From: G963675935 sp963675935 | GTDB lineage: Bacteria > Planctomycetota > Planctomycetia > Pirellulales > Thermoguttaceae | Assembly (NCBI GenBank): GCA_963675935.2 | Contig: CAXXPV010000003.1 | Coordinates: 930,001 to 994,000 of the forward strand | Direction: 5' to 3' | DNA: 64,000 nt | Shown: one piece after another, positions 8,560 through 16,415 of the stretch | Layout of the letters: the number at the start of each line of letters is the position of its first letter | Numbering within the stretch: position 1 is the first letter of the stretch | Position numbers and translations under genes: made by a program | Notes under the pieces: generated by a model | The model's database searches: none | What the model saw: the letters and a program-made list of their open reading frames with translations, nothing else | What the model was told of the DNA's origin: nothing

Positions 8560-8660
8560 CAAGGATTGTCTTCGGACAATTTGTAGCCCCTTGAACAGGG
8601 GTTCGGCTCCGCTATCACGCGGATTGCCAACGAAACCTTCCGGTGTACAGGCTAACCGGC
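8560..8660 (+). other. Possible structured RNA segment upstream of phage tRNA-Met
   Basis: No gene fits between 8512 and 8855 apart from the tRNA. This part holds a perfect 6-bp stem with a UUCG tetraloop (8565-8580). It is followed by further short stems: cccc/gggg around 8586-8600, ccgc/gcgg around 8609-8622, and ccgg/ccgg around 8640-8659. It may be a terminator plus processing leader, a small RNA or a degenerate tRNA. No known RNA family is recognised. Confidence 0.3.
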
Positions 8661-8666
8661 ATGTGT

Positions 8667-8739
8667 TGCGGGGTCGAGAAGTTGGTTTCTCACCTGGCTC
8701 ATAACTAGGGATACGCGGGTTCGAGTCCCGCCCCCGCTA
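8667..8739 (+). tRNA. tRNA-Met (anticodon CAT), phage-borne
   Basis: The cloverleaf folds fully. The acceptor is 8667-8673 with 8732-8738, and the D stem gaga/tctc. The anticodon stem cctgg/ctagg encloses loop ctcataa (CAT at 8700-8702), and the T stem gcggg/cccgc encloses ttcgagt. The discriminator is A, and CCA is not encoded. Position 1-72 is a T-T mismatch. The anticodon stem lacks the three G-C pairs of initiators, so it is an elongator Met or a lysidine-type Ile tRNA. Confidence 0.85.
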
Positions 8740-8747
8740 CTGATTAC

Positions 8748-8830
8748 GGCGCGAACAAGAAAGGCTTTTGACGTATGAGGCATCGGGATGTTACTCCCCT
8801 AGCCGAAAAGAAGCCTTTCTTGTTCGCGCC
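8748..8830 (+). repeat. Perfect 19-20 bp inverted repeat after the tRNA
   Basis: The arm 8748-8766 (ggcgcgaacaagaaaggct) is exactly complementary to 8812-8830, and one more pair extends it to 20 bp. The loop is about 44 bases. It lies between tRNA-Met and the next gene and has no T-run after it. It could end or process the tRNA transcript, or be a replication or protein-binding site. Confidence 0.75.
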
Positions 8831-8855
8831 TTCAATCCTCAACAACAAGAGCATA

Positions 8856-9263
8856 ATGGAAAACACAGCCCAAGCCCCGCTGACTCTCGAAGACCTCGCC
8901 AATTTGTTGGCTCACGCCAAGGCAACAGAAGACCTCGCTAAGCAAAAGCGCATCGACATTGAAGAGAAGGTCGCTGCGCTTATCCCTGGACCGGAAAGAG
9001 GCTCAAAAACCGTCACTCTTGAAGGTGGCGTAAAAATCACCGTTGAACGCGGCTTTAACTACAAGGCTGATTTTCAAGAGATCGACAAGCTAGTTGCCAG
9101 CGGTGCAATTGACTTCTCGCCCGTCAAAACGAAGACGACGCGAGAACTCGACGCCACGGGCTATGAGTGGTATCGCACTAACGACCCCGACAACTTCGCG
9201 CTGATCGCGCAGCACGTCGCCGCAACTCCCAAGAAGGTCGCCGTCACTCTGAAAGTGAAGTGA
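8856..9263 (+). CDS. Phage protein, 135 aa, unknown family
   Basis: The start is ATG at 8856 (MENTAQAPLT). The N-terminal half is helical (LEDLANLLAHAKATEDLAKQ) and the rest has short strand-like segments (SKTVTLEGGVKITVERGF). Similar proteins occur beside phage recombination nucleases, as here upstream of the PD-(D/E)XK gene. No biochemical role is known to me. Confidence 0.6.
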   Translation: MENTAQAPLTLEDLANLLAHAKATEDLAKQKRIDIEEKVAALIPGPERGSKTVTLEGGVKITVERGFNYKADFQEIDKLVASGAIDFSPVKTKTTRELDATGYEWYRTNDPDNFALIAQHVAATPKKVAVTLKVK

Positions 9264-9266
9264 ATA

Positions 9267-9527
9267 ATGCCTTTCCAAAACCGCCCGCATATCAATCGTG
9301 AATTCTTCCGAAAAGTCGGCGAGTTGCTTGGCCACTTACAACTCATCGCCAAGCGAGGCGAAGAGGTATTCGCTAGCTACGACCCGGAAGAGGATGAAGT
9401 CAAGTTTATGAAGGCGTCCAATGCGCTTTATCACTGCTCGATTATAGCTTTAGAGATTGCCTCTTCCGGCTTCTCGCCCCGGAATTGCGCCGAGGTTATC
9501 AATTATCGGTGGGAGGAAATGAAGTGA
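9267..9527 (+). CDS. Small phage protein, 86 aa
   Basis: It starts 3 bases after the previous stop and overlaps the next gene by GTGA. The protein is helical with no Cys cluster and ends INYRWEEMK. It sits inside the recombination module, so an accessory role there is possible. No family is recognised. Confidence 0.5.
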   Translation: MPFQNRPHINREFFRKVGELLGHLQLIAKRGEEVFASYDPEEDEVKFMKASNALYHCSIIALEIASSGFSPRNCAEVINYRWEEMK

Positions 9528-10858
9528 GTGACATCGCCGACCTACTACCGACGCAATCACCTACCGTGGCCGCTATCTTTGCAGCGTATAAACGCGCTGG
9601 CGATGCCGAGCAACCTCGCGGATACCTCGGCGCGTCGAGTATTGGGGCATCATGCGAGCGGGCGCTATGGTATCAATTCCGATTCTGTTGCCGGCCAGAA
9701 TTTGACGGCCGCATGTATCGACTGTTTGCGACGGGCGACCTTGAGGAGGCTCGCTTTGTCGCCGACCTTCGCGCGATCGGTTGCGAAGTCCATGACGTAG
9801 GCGAAGATGGTCAGCAATTTGCAGTCGAGGCGCTTGGTGGGCATTTCTCCGGTCACATGGACGGGTGCGCGCTCGGTATCCCCGAGGCCCATAAGACTTG
9901 GCACGTCACCGAATTTAAGACCCATAACGCCAAGTCGTTTGCGAAGCTCCAAAAGAACGGCGTCAAGTCCGCGAAACCGCAGCACTACGCGCAGATGCAA
10001 GTCTATATGCACCTAACGGGTATGACTCGGGCAATCTATTTAGCCAGGAACAAAGACACCGACGATCTCTACGCCGAGCGCGTCCACTACGACCGCGAAT
10101 ATGCCGAATCCCTCATAGCCCGCGCCGAGCGGATCATCACCACCACCACGCCGCCTGAGCGGATTGCCAGCCGTCCAGATTGGTACGAATGTCAATGGTG
10201 CGATGCCAAGAAGCTGTGTTGGGGCGACCCCGCCGGCCCGGCACTTCCAATACCCGCGATTAACTGCCGGCAATGTTGCCACGCAACGCCCAAGATGGAC
10301 GGCCAAGCCCGCTGGGAGTGCGAAAAGCACCGCCGCAGCTTGTCGCCGGCCGACCAAACCAAGGCGTGTGACGACCACCTTGTATTGCCGGGATTGATTG
10401 AGTCCGCGCAGCCTGTGGACGCCTCGCCGACATGGATTGATTTTCAAGATCATGACCCCGACGGCGAGGCTATTGGTGATATTTGGCGTTGTGGCCAAGG
10501 CGGATTTAGTACCCGCGAGCTAATGACGCTGCCCGCCGCCAAGCTAACAAGCGGGATGCTTAGCGCAGCCAAAGGGGCGTTTAACATGCTTGTTACCGGC
10601 TACATGCCGAACGACATTCTAGCTCGATACCCCGAAAGCGATTCCCGAGTCATTTGGAAGGGCGAAACAAGCGAACTCCTGGAAGTGTGGAAAGAGCGTT
10701 ACGGCGAAGATATGACCGCATTAACGCCTATCGCGCAATGTGAGTGCGACGACTACAAGGCCGCCGAGTTTTCAGGCGGTCGTGTGGCGATTCTCTGGAC
10801 GTGGGTAAAGCAGAAGTGGTCAAAAGAAGGCGCGGAAATACGGGAGGGGGTTGAGTGA
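9524..10858 (+). CDS. PD-(D/E)XK superfamily nuclease (Cas4/RecB-like)
   Basis: The N-terminal half has the nuclease core: GASSIGASCERALWYQF, then HFSGHMDG with the metal-binding Asp, and WHVTEFKTHN with the E-x-K motif. QHYAQMQVYMHLTG is the usual following helix. A Cys cluster (CQWCDAKKLC, then NCRQCC) near residues 230-260 recalls the iron-sulphur or zinc site of Cas4-like nucleases. The last 150 residues show no known domain. At 444 aa with a GTG start at 9524 coupled to the previous stop, it probably makes the single strands used by the element's recombination proteins. Confidence 0.75.
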   Translation: MSDIADLLPTQSPTVAAIFAAYKRAGDAEQPRGYLGASSIGASCERALWYQFRFCCRPEFDGRMYRLFATGDLEEARFVADLRAIGCEVHDVGEDGQQFAVEALGGHFSGHMDGCALGIPEAHKTWHVTEFKTHNAKSFAKLQKNGVKSAKPQHYAQMQVYMHLTGMTRAIYLARNKDTDDLYAERVHYDREYAESLIARAERIITTTTPPERIASRPDWYECQWCDAKKLCWGDPAGPALPIPAINCRQCCHATPKMDGQARWECEKHRRSLSPADQTKACDDHLVLPGLIESAQPVDASPTWIDFQDHDPDGEAIGDIWRCGQGGFSTRELMTLPAAKLTSGMLSAAKGAFNMLVTGYMPNDILARYPESDSRVIWKGETSELLEVWKERYGEDMTALTPIAQCECDDYKAAEFSGGRVAILWTWVKQKWSKEGAEIREGVE

Positions 10859-11100
10859 TGGCGAAGATCATTGCGATTCACAGCGGTGGCGATTGGTATG
10901 ATGCTAGCGCTGACTATATTGTTTTGCCAGATGGCATCACATCCCAAGAAATTATTAAGCAATACGGGGAGTGGTATCGTTTATTCGTAGCTAAACGGGA
11001 ACGCAGAGAACAAATCAATTACATCTCGCTGGCTGAATTCTTTCTGCAAAACGGAGGAAGGCGTCCAGAAGATTCCGAACTAGAAGTCGTAGAGGACTAA
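10858..11100 (+). CDS. Small phage protein, 80 aa
   Basis: The ATG at 10858 overlaps the nuclease stop (GTGATGG), so translation is coupled. The product has the segment ITSQEIIKQYGEWY and an acidic tail (SELEVVED). No motif is recognised. Confidence 0.5.
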   Translation: MAKIIAIHSGGDWYDASADYIVLPDGITSQEIIKQYGEWYRLFVAKRERREQINYISLAEFFLQNGGRRPEDSELEVVED

Positions 11101-11103
11101 GTG

Positions 11104-11457
11104 ATGGAAAATATGTTTGGAAGCCCAAGAAGACGCGAAGCTAGCGGCGACAACATTAGTATTGAGTGCCAAGATGATGTGTCGGTCGGGGGGCTACGGC
11201 TTTATATCTCTGGCGGTACAGTAAAGCCGTTTGTGGCCGAAGAGATTCAATTCAAGGAAGCGGGACTTTACGACTTCCTGCCGACCGCCCTAATTATCAA
11301 CCGCACAGAGGCGCAAGGACTCTTAGAGTCACTTTGGAAGGCTGGTATTCGCCCGAGGTCCGGCGAAGGATCGGTCGGGCAGTTAGACGCTACGGAACGG
11401 CATTTAAGCGACATGCGGGCGCTGGTATCACATTACGCGAAGGCGGAATTGAAGTAA
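11104..11457 (+). CDS. Phage protein, 117 aa, unknown
   Basis: It starts at ATG 11104 (an adjacent GTG at 11101 is also possible) directly after the upstream stop, and ends immediately before the helicase start. The sequence has strand-like regions (VGGLRLYISGG) and a C-terminal helix. No family is recognised. Confidence 0.5.
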   Translation: MENMFGSPRRREASGDNISIECQDDVSVGGLRLYISGGTVKPFVAEEIQFKEAGLYDFLPTALIINRTEAQGLLESLWKAGIRPRSGEGSVGQLDATERHLSDMRALVSHYAKAELK

Positions 11458-13068
11458 ATGTTCCAGCTCCGCCCTTACCAAACCGCCGCCATTAACGCAC
11501 TACACACGCATGTTTGCGTAAAGCAAACGAACCCGTGCGTCGTGTTACCGACTGGATCGGGTAAGAGCGTTGTTATGGCTGCTACGATTCAGAAATGGAA
11601 GTCTGAGTATTCGCAATTACGCGGGTGCGTTCTCGCGCACAGAAAGGAATTGGTCGAACAAAATGCCGATAAATTCATGTCGGCTTACGGGCGCGGCGGT
11701 GTTGGGTTGTTTAGTGCTGGGTTAGGTAGTCATGATTATTACTCGCAAATTCTTTTTGCTTCAATCGACTCGATTTACAAGAAGTCGGGTGAGTTTCCGC
11801 CTTTCGATTTTTTATTCGCTGATGAGGCGCACAGAATTCCACCCGCCGGCGAAGGAAAGTATCGAACATTCATTACGGGTTGCCGACGCTTTAATCCAAA
11901 CCTGCGCGTCGTAGGCTGGACAGCTACTGCGTTCCGTATGGGTTGTGGAAACATCTGTCACAAAGACCACATTCTCAATGAGATTTGCTATGAAGCCAAC
12001 ATTACCGATCTCATCCGCGACGGCTACCTCTGCCAACTACGCTCGAAGGTTGGAAGTTGTGGACTTGATCTCAGCGAAGTCAAGCGAAATCGTGGCGGAG
12101 ATTATGTCGTCAATTCCCTCGCTGCCGCCACGAATCGGGACGCTGTTGTTTCAGCCGCCATTGCTGAGGCCGCTAGAATCATCAACGCTGAAAATCGAAA
12201 AGCCTGCGTCTTCTTTTGCGTGGACATCCAGCATTGCAAGCGGGTTTCCGCCGAACTACAACGGCATGGAATCTATGCTCCATACATTACAGGAAAGACT
12301 CGCCAGGAAGATCGAGATAGAATCGTTAATGACTTTAAGGCCGGAAGACTTCGGGCCATCTGTAACGTCAATGTCTTAACGGAGGGATTCGATGCTCCAC
12401 ACATTGATTGCGTCGTATTGCTGCGTCCCACACTATCTGCCGGTTTATTCAGTCAGATGGTCGGAAGGGGATTGCGTCTATACGACGGAAAATCATATTG
12501 TCTTGTTCTCGATTTTGCAAACTGCATTGATGAACACGGCCCTATTGACTTGCTCGGCGGTCAGCCGGTTGTAATGGCGACATGCCAAGAGTGCCGAGAG
12601 TCTTTTTCTCGCGCTGTTCGCGTGTGTCCGGTGTGTGGCTGGGAGATTCCTAAGCAAGAGGTAGACCGGCTCGACATCGTTGAGCGCGAACGTCGGATGC
12701 ACGGCGACAAGGCGAGTAGTAAGTCGATCCTCTCAGGCGAACCTGAAACGCTCAAGGTTGATACTGTCTACGTCGCACGGCATGTCAAGCCGGGGTCGCC
12801 GGACTCTCTTCGCATCCAATACCGTTGCGGACTTTCGGTTTTTCGTGAGTGGGTTTGCCTTGACCATTCTGGCTTTGCCGGCCAAAAGGCGCAATCGTGG
12901 TGGCGGCAACGCTTCCCGCGAACGTCGTCCACTGTCAATGAAGCCCTAGAAAATATGTTTCTCGGCCAATCACTTTTGGAGTGGACGAAAACGATTACCG
13001 TAAAGAAGGCCGGAAAACACTTTGAGATTGTTGGGTACAACCAGCCGTACATGGAGGTAAAGGCATGA
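11458..13068 (+). CDS. SF2 DEAD/DEAH-box helicase with zinc finger
   Basis: Motif I (PTGSGKS, residues 31-37), motif II (ADEAHR, near 121), a motif III-like GWTATAFR, and motif VI (QMVGRGLRL, near 345) identify a superfamily 2 helicase of the UvrB/RecG-like phage group. After the helicase core a four-Cys finger (CQEC...CPVCGW, near 378-396) is present. The C-terminal 130 residues are unassigned. The protein (536 aa) starts right after the previous gene and overlaps the primase gene by ATGA. It probably opens the origin or remodels forks for phage replication. Confidence 0.85.
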   Translation: MFQLRPYQTAAINALHTHVCVKQTNPCVVLPTGSGKSVVMAATIQKWKSEYSQLRGCVLAHRKELVEQNADKFMSAYGRGGVGLFSAGLGSHDYYSQILFASIDSIYKKSGEFPPFDFLFADEAHRIPPAGEGKYRTFITGCRRFNPNLRVVGWTATAFRMGCGNICHKDHILNEICYEANITDLIRDGYLCQLRSKVGSCGLDLSEVKRNRGGDYVVNSLAAATNRDAVVSAAIAEAARIINAENRKACVFFCVDIQHCKRVSAELQRHGIYAPYITGKTRQEDRDRIVNDFKAGRLRAICNVNVLTEGFDAPHIDCVVLLRPTLSAGLFSQMVGRGLRLYDGKSYCLVLDFANCIDEHGPIDLLGGQPVVMATCQECRESFSRAVRVCPVCGWEIPKQEVDRLDIVERERRMHGDKASSKSILSGEPETLKVDTVYVARHVKPGSPDSLRIQYRCGLSVFREWVCLDHSGFAGQKAQSWWRQRFPRTSSTVNEALENMFLGQSLLEWTKTITVKKAGKHFEIVGYNQPYMEVKA

Positions 13069-15341
13069 ATAACTTTCTTAAAGCCGCCCTACATTACGCC
13101 GCGCTCGGCTGGCGAGTCTTCCCGCTCGCTCCGGGCCAGAAGATACCGATTACGGCGCATGGCTGTAAAGACGCAACTACGGACGCCGAGCAAATTCGCG
13201 CATGGTGGACGAAGACGCCAAACGCGAATATCGGAATGGCGTGCGGCGCTGGCAGTGGCGTCTACGTGATTGATGTTGACGTATCGGCGTCGGGTGACGT
13301 GAACGGTATTGAATCGCTCGGGGAGTTTCCTCAACTTCCACTCACAATTCGCCAAGACACTCCTCGCGGCGGCTTCCATGCCTTTTACCGCACCAGCACA
13401 CCGCCGGCAAACCGAAACAGCTTCCGGCCGGGCATCGACGTGCGCGGAGAAGGCTACTACGTCGTACTCGCGCCAAGCCTCCACCCTAATGGTGGCCGCT
13501 ATGCTTGGTCGCCCGGTTGCGCGCCGTGGGAGATTCCGCCGGCAGAATACCCAAACTTCATGCGGCCGGTAACACGGGCACCGTGGGCGGCATCACAGAT
13601 TGGCCCGGCCAACCCGCCCACGGTTGCCCCGCACGCACCCTACAGCGACGACGCCTTGCGTCGGGCAAGTCTTTACCTTGCCCAATGCGATCCAGCTATC
13701 CAAGGATGTGGAGGGCACGACAGGCTGCTTTGGGCGGCGGGCGCTATGACACACGGTTGCAAACTGCCCGAAGCTCAAGCCTACGCCATCCTTGCTAGCG
13801 AGTTCAATCCGCGATGCTCGCCACCGTGGAACCTTGACGATCCGAAAGACGAAAAGGACTTCCGCCGCAAAGTTACCGAGTCGGTAAAGCGTCCTACAGA
13901 CAAGCCTTTCGGCTGGATTCTCGACGATCCGGCTTACGCGCCGCCTGAGTGTATGATTGACGTAAGGAGTCTGCTTGCCGGCACTACCGGGCGTCAACTT
14001 TTAGCCGTGTCGGATAGCACTGTCACGACGACCTCATCCGATACGGTTCCTTCTTCCGGCGAACTTGAATATCTTACCCGACCAACCGGACTGCTTGGAG
14101 AAATCTGTTCATGGATCAACGCCACGGCAATTAAGGAGCAACCGTTTCTAGCCCTAGCGTGTGCCCTTTCGTTTTTGGGTGCGCTTTTCGGAAGGAAAAT
14201 CAAGGACGCTTCGGGTTCCCGAACAAATCTCTATTGTATGGGTATTGCCCCTTCTTCGGCGGGTAAGGCGCACGCAATGAATCAAATCCGCCGCCTATGC
14301 GAAGCATCGGGATGCACTGACCTACTTGGTGGTGACGATATTGCATCTGATTCCGCGATTGAGGATCGTATAAGCCGTGTGGAAGCTACCCTGTTCCTTT
14401 GGGATGAGATCGGGCATCTGCTTGCCCATATCAAATCCGGCGTCAGTAAGCACCACGCGCAAGTGGTTTCTTTGTTAATGAAACTGTACTCGGCTGCCGG
14501 AAATGTATACAAGGGGCGTGAGTACGCCGAGGCCGAGAAGCAGAGAACAATCATTCAGCCGTGTTGTTGCATCTATGGCACTTCCACGCCGGAGCGATTC
14601 ACGGGTGGAATCTCGCCGGCAGAGCTTCAAGACGGCTGGCTGTCTCGCTGCCTAGTGTTCTACTCTCCGAACAGCCCGCGTAAAAGCCGTGGCCGCGATG
14701 AGTCGCCCGTTCCAGAGAAAATCACAGAGCGTGTAAACGCTTGGTACTCGCGGAAGATTGAGCCACCAACTGACGGCCATTCTGTTTCGCAGTTTGTTAC
14801 TCCGAGCAACAGCCCGCAGCCGCCAACGCAGATTGTTATACCAACTGCCGCCGACGCCGAGAAGCTATTTGTTGCCTTTGACGATGAGACTATCGAGTAC
14901 GGCAAGGGCCACCCGCAACTCGCGTGTCTTTGGGCAAAAGGCGAGGAAAACGCCCGCCGAATCGCGTTAATCGTCGCCGCCGGTGAGGCGTTCGATAATC
15001 CCGTTATTACGTTGCCTATCGCCGATTATGCGTGTCGCCTCGTGCGCGCTTTGTTAATGGACTTCGGCACTACGATCGCGCCGGAGATTGTTTCCTCGAA
15101 AATCGAAGCGGACAAGCGCAGAGTAATTTCTGTCATTGCCGCCTATGGTGTCGCCGGTTGCGTGAAAAGAGACTTGAACCGCGATACTCGATGGTTTCGT
15201 GACCAGCGCGAGCGGCAGAATCTATTATCTGACCTACGCGAATCAGAAGACATCATTTCGCAGGAAAGCGGTAAGACTACTCGATATTGGACAGCCAAGA
15301 ACTTCTTGAAGTTCACAGCCAAACAACAGGAGGCCGGCTAA
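13065..15341 (+). CDS. Bifunctional primase-polymerase with DUF3987-type C-terminal domain
   Basis: The N-terminal 190 residues match the primase-polymerase (AEP) domain: ALGWRVFPLAPGQK, GVYVIDVDV with the metal-binding Asp pair near residues 68-70, then GGFHAFYR and VLAPSLHPNGGRY. A middle helical part follows. From about residue 345 the protein resembles DUF3987 primase/helicase-associated proteins, with a P-loop-like APSSAGKA near 400 and a Walker B-like TLFLWDEIGH near 450. At 758 aa it is the main replication initiator candidate. It overlaps both flanking genes (ATGA before, TAATG after). Confidence 0.8.
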   Translation: MNNFLKAALHYAALGWRVFPLAPGQKIPITAHGCKDATTDAEQIRAWWTKTPNANIGMACGAGSGVYVIDVDVSASGDVNGIESLGEFPQLPLTIRQDTPRGGFHAFYRTSTPPANRNSFRPGIDVRGEGYYVVLAPSLHPNGGRYAWSPGCAPWEIPPAEYPNFMRPVTRAPWAASQIGPANPPTVAPHAPYSDDALRRASLYLAQCDPAIQGCGGHDRLLWAAGAMTHGCKLPEAQAYAILASEFNPRCSPPWNLDDPKDEKDFRRKVTESVKRPTDKPFGWILDDPAYAPPECMIDVRSLLAGTTGRQLLAVSDSTVTTTSSDTVPSSGELEYLTRPTGLLGEICSWINATAIKEQPFLALACALSFLGALFGRKIKDASGSRTNLYCMGIAPSSAGKAHAMNQIRRLCEASGCTDLLGGDDIASDSAIEDRISRVEATLFLWDEIGHLLAHIKSGVSKHHAQVVSLLMKLYSAAGNVYKGREYAEAEKQRTIIQPCCCIYGTSTPERFTGGISPAELQDGWLSRCLVFYSPNSPRKSRGRDESPVPEKITERVNAWYSRKIEPPTDGHSVSQFVTPSNSPQPPTQIVIPTAADAEKLFVAFDDETIEYGKGHPQLACLWAKGEENARRIALIVAAGEAFDNPVITLPIADYACRLVRALLMDFGTTIAPEIVSSKIEADKRRVISVIAAYGVAGCVKRDLNRDTRWFRDQRERQNLLSDLRESEDIISQESGKTTRYWTAKNFLKFTAKQQEAG

Positions 15342-15727
15342 TGGCACCAGAATCATTCGTTATTGTGTTGCCGTTGCCCGCGAAAGTGCTTTCGCCGAAT
15401 TGCACCATCGGAAGTTTCGGGGGGCGGATGATGAAGGCGTCCGCGTCCAAGCGATACCGCCGGCTGGCGCGTGAGGCAGTTGAATCGGAAGGCATCGACA
15501 CCATGCCGTGGGACAAGATTCTCGTGGAAGCGGAATTTTATCACAAAACGAATAGGCTTCGGGATCAAGACAACGCGATGGGCGCGCTAAAGGCTGCTTA
15601 CGATGGCGTCGTTGATTCCGGCCTTGTTGTGAACGACGACTATGGGCACATGAGGCGTGGTGTTCCCGAGTTTTTTTGCGACAAAGACTTTCCGCGCGTG
15701 GTCCTGAAAATTACACGGGAGGCATAA
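15341..15727 (+). CDS. RusA-like Holliday junction resolvase
   Basis: Short (128 aa) and with the RusA pattern: an N-terminal strand (VIVLPLPAKVLSPN), a central basic helix, then RDQDNAMGALKAAYDG with the acidic residues and Lys, and VVNDDYGH with the final Asp pair. RusA enzymes are dimeric resolvases that cut four-way junctions in phage recombination. The start at 15341 is coupled to the primase stop by TAATG. Confidence 0.8.
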   Translation: MAPESFVIVLPLPAKVLSPNCTIGSFGGRMMKASASKRYRRLAREAVESEGIDTMPWDKILVEAEFYHKTNRLRDQDNAMGALKAAYDGVVDSGLVVNDDYGHMRRGVPEFFCDKDFPRVVLKITREA

Positions 15728-15730
15728 GAA

Positions 15731-16222
15731 ATGCTAAGGCAATATCAAACCGACGAAATCTTTGCCTTAATTACCGCAAATGAAAGCAGTCGTGAGATTG
15801 CCGACAGGCTCGGCATATCGCACTCAACCGTTGATATTTTCCGCGAAAGCCTTAACCGCGCAATGAATATGTCAGCTTGTGAAAGGATAGGAATTCGCCG
15901 CCTATTCCGTGACGGCTTTCCGGTCGGCGCGGTGGCGATGCGCGTGAAGCAGCCGCGCAGTGTAGTTCTTGCTGTCCAATGGCTGCCTAGCGATGGAGAG
16001 CAAGCTACTGACGCCGTAATGCGAAGCGTCGGAGATCGAGGCAAGCAGGATGTGCTTTACGACCTTATCGACCTAGATGATCTTCAATTGATTTCCCACC
16101 CACTTTTTAGTGACCTAGCGCAACGCGCAAGAAAGGCATTGGTGAGTATTTATGTCGAGAACGAAGGTAAAGCGAACGCCTGTTACCGATCTGGTCGGCC
16201 GGTCAATCCAGGGACTCCATAA
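15731..16222 (+). CDS. Helix-turn-helix protein, 163 aa
   Basis: Residues 15-45 (NESSREIADRLGISHSTVDIFRESL) form a LuxR/sigma-4-like helix-turn-helix. A second possible helix-turn-helix follows (FPVGAVAMRVKQPRSVVLAV). It may be a late regulator. Its 3' end overlaps the next gene by 71 bases in another frame, which is unusual here. The last 25 residues may therefore be a translational run-on. Confidence 0.55.
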   Translation: MLRQYQTDEIFALITANESSREIADRLGISHSTVDIFRESLNRAMNMSACERIGIRRLFRDGFPVGAVAMRVKQPRSVVLAVQWLPSDGEQATDAVMRSVGDRGKQDVLYDLIDLDDLQLISHPLFSDLAQRARKALVSIYVENEGKANACYRSGRPVNPGTP

Positions 16223-16415
16223 AAAAGCGACGTGGTTCGACCGCCTAAATGCTGAGGATAAAACTTACATCTTTGCGATTGTCAAGGAAATGCGAAAACA
16301 TCCCGACGCAGCGCCGTATTCGGTTGCCGATGCCGTCATTGCCGAGTTGTCTCTTTCAATTAGCCGTAATACCGTAGCTCGAACTATCAAGGAAATGCTT
16401 AATGAAAAAGCGTAA
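16152..16415 (+). CDS. Small phage protein, 87 aa, possible DNA-binding
   Basis: It begins at ATG 16152 inside the end of the previous gene and runs to 16415, overlapping the phosphoesterase start. The C-terminal part (SVADAVIAELSLSISRNTVARTIKEML) looks like a helix-turn-helix. The long overlap makes the start uncertain, but the helix pattern and basic N-terminus support a real product. Confidence 0.5.
   Translation: MSRTKVKRTPVTDLVGRSIQGLHKKATWFDRLNAEDKTYIFAIVKEMRKHPDAAPYSVADAVIAELSLSISRNTVARTIKEMLNEKA

Noticed and set aside
8582..8625. A second tRNA before tRNA-Met (a T-arm-like ggttcggctcc)
   Set aside because: The T stem has a mismatch and no matching acceptor or anticodon arm can be built; the only strong stem has a UUCG tetraloop.
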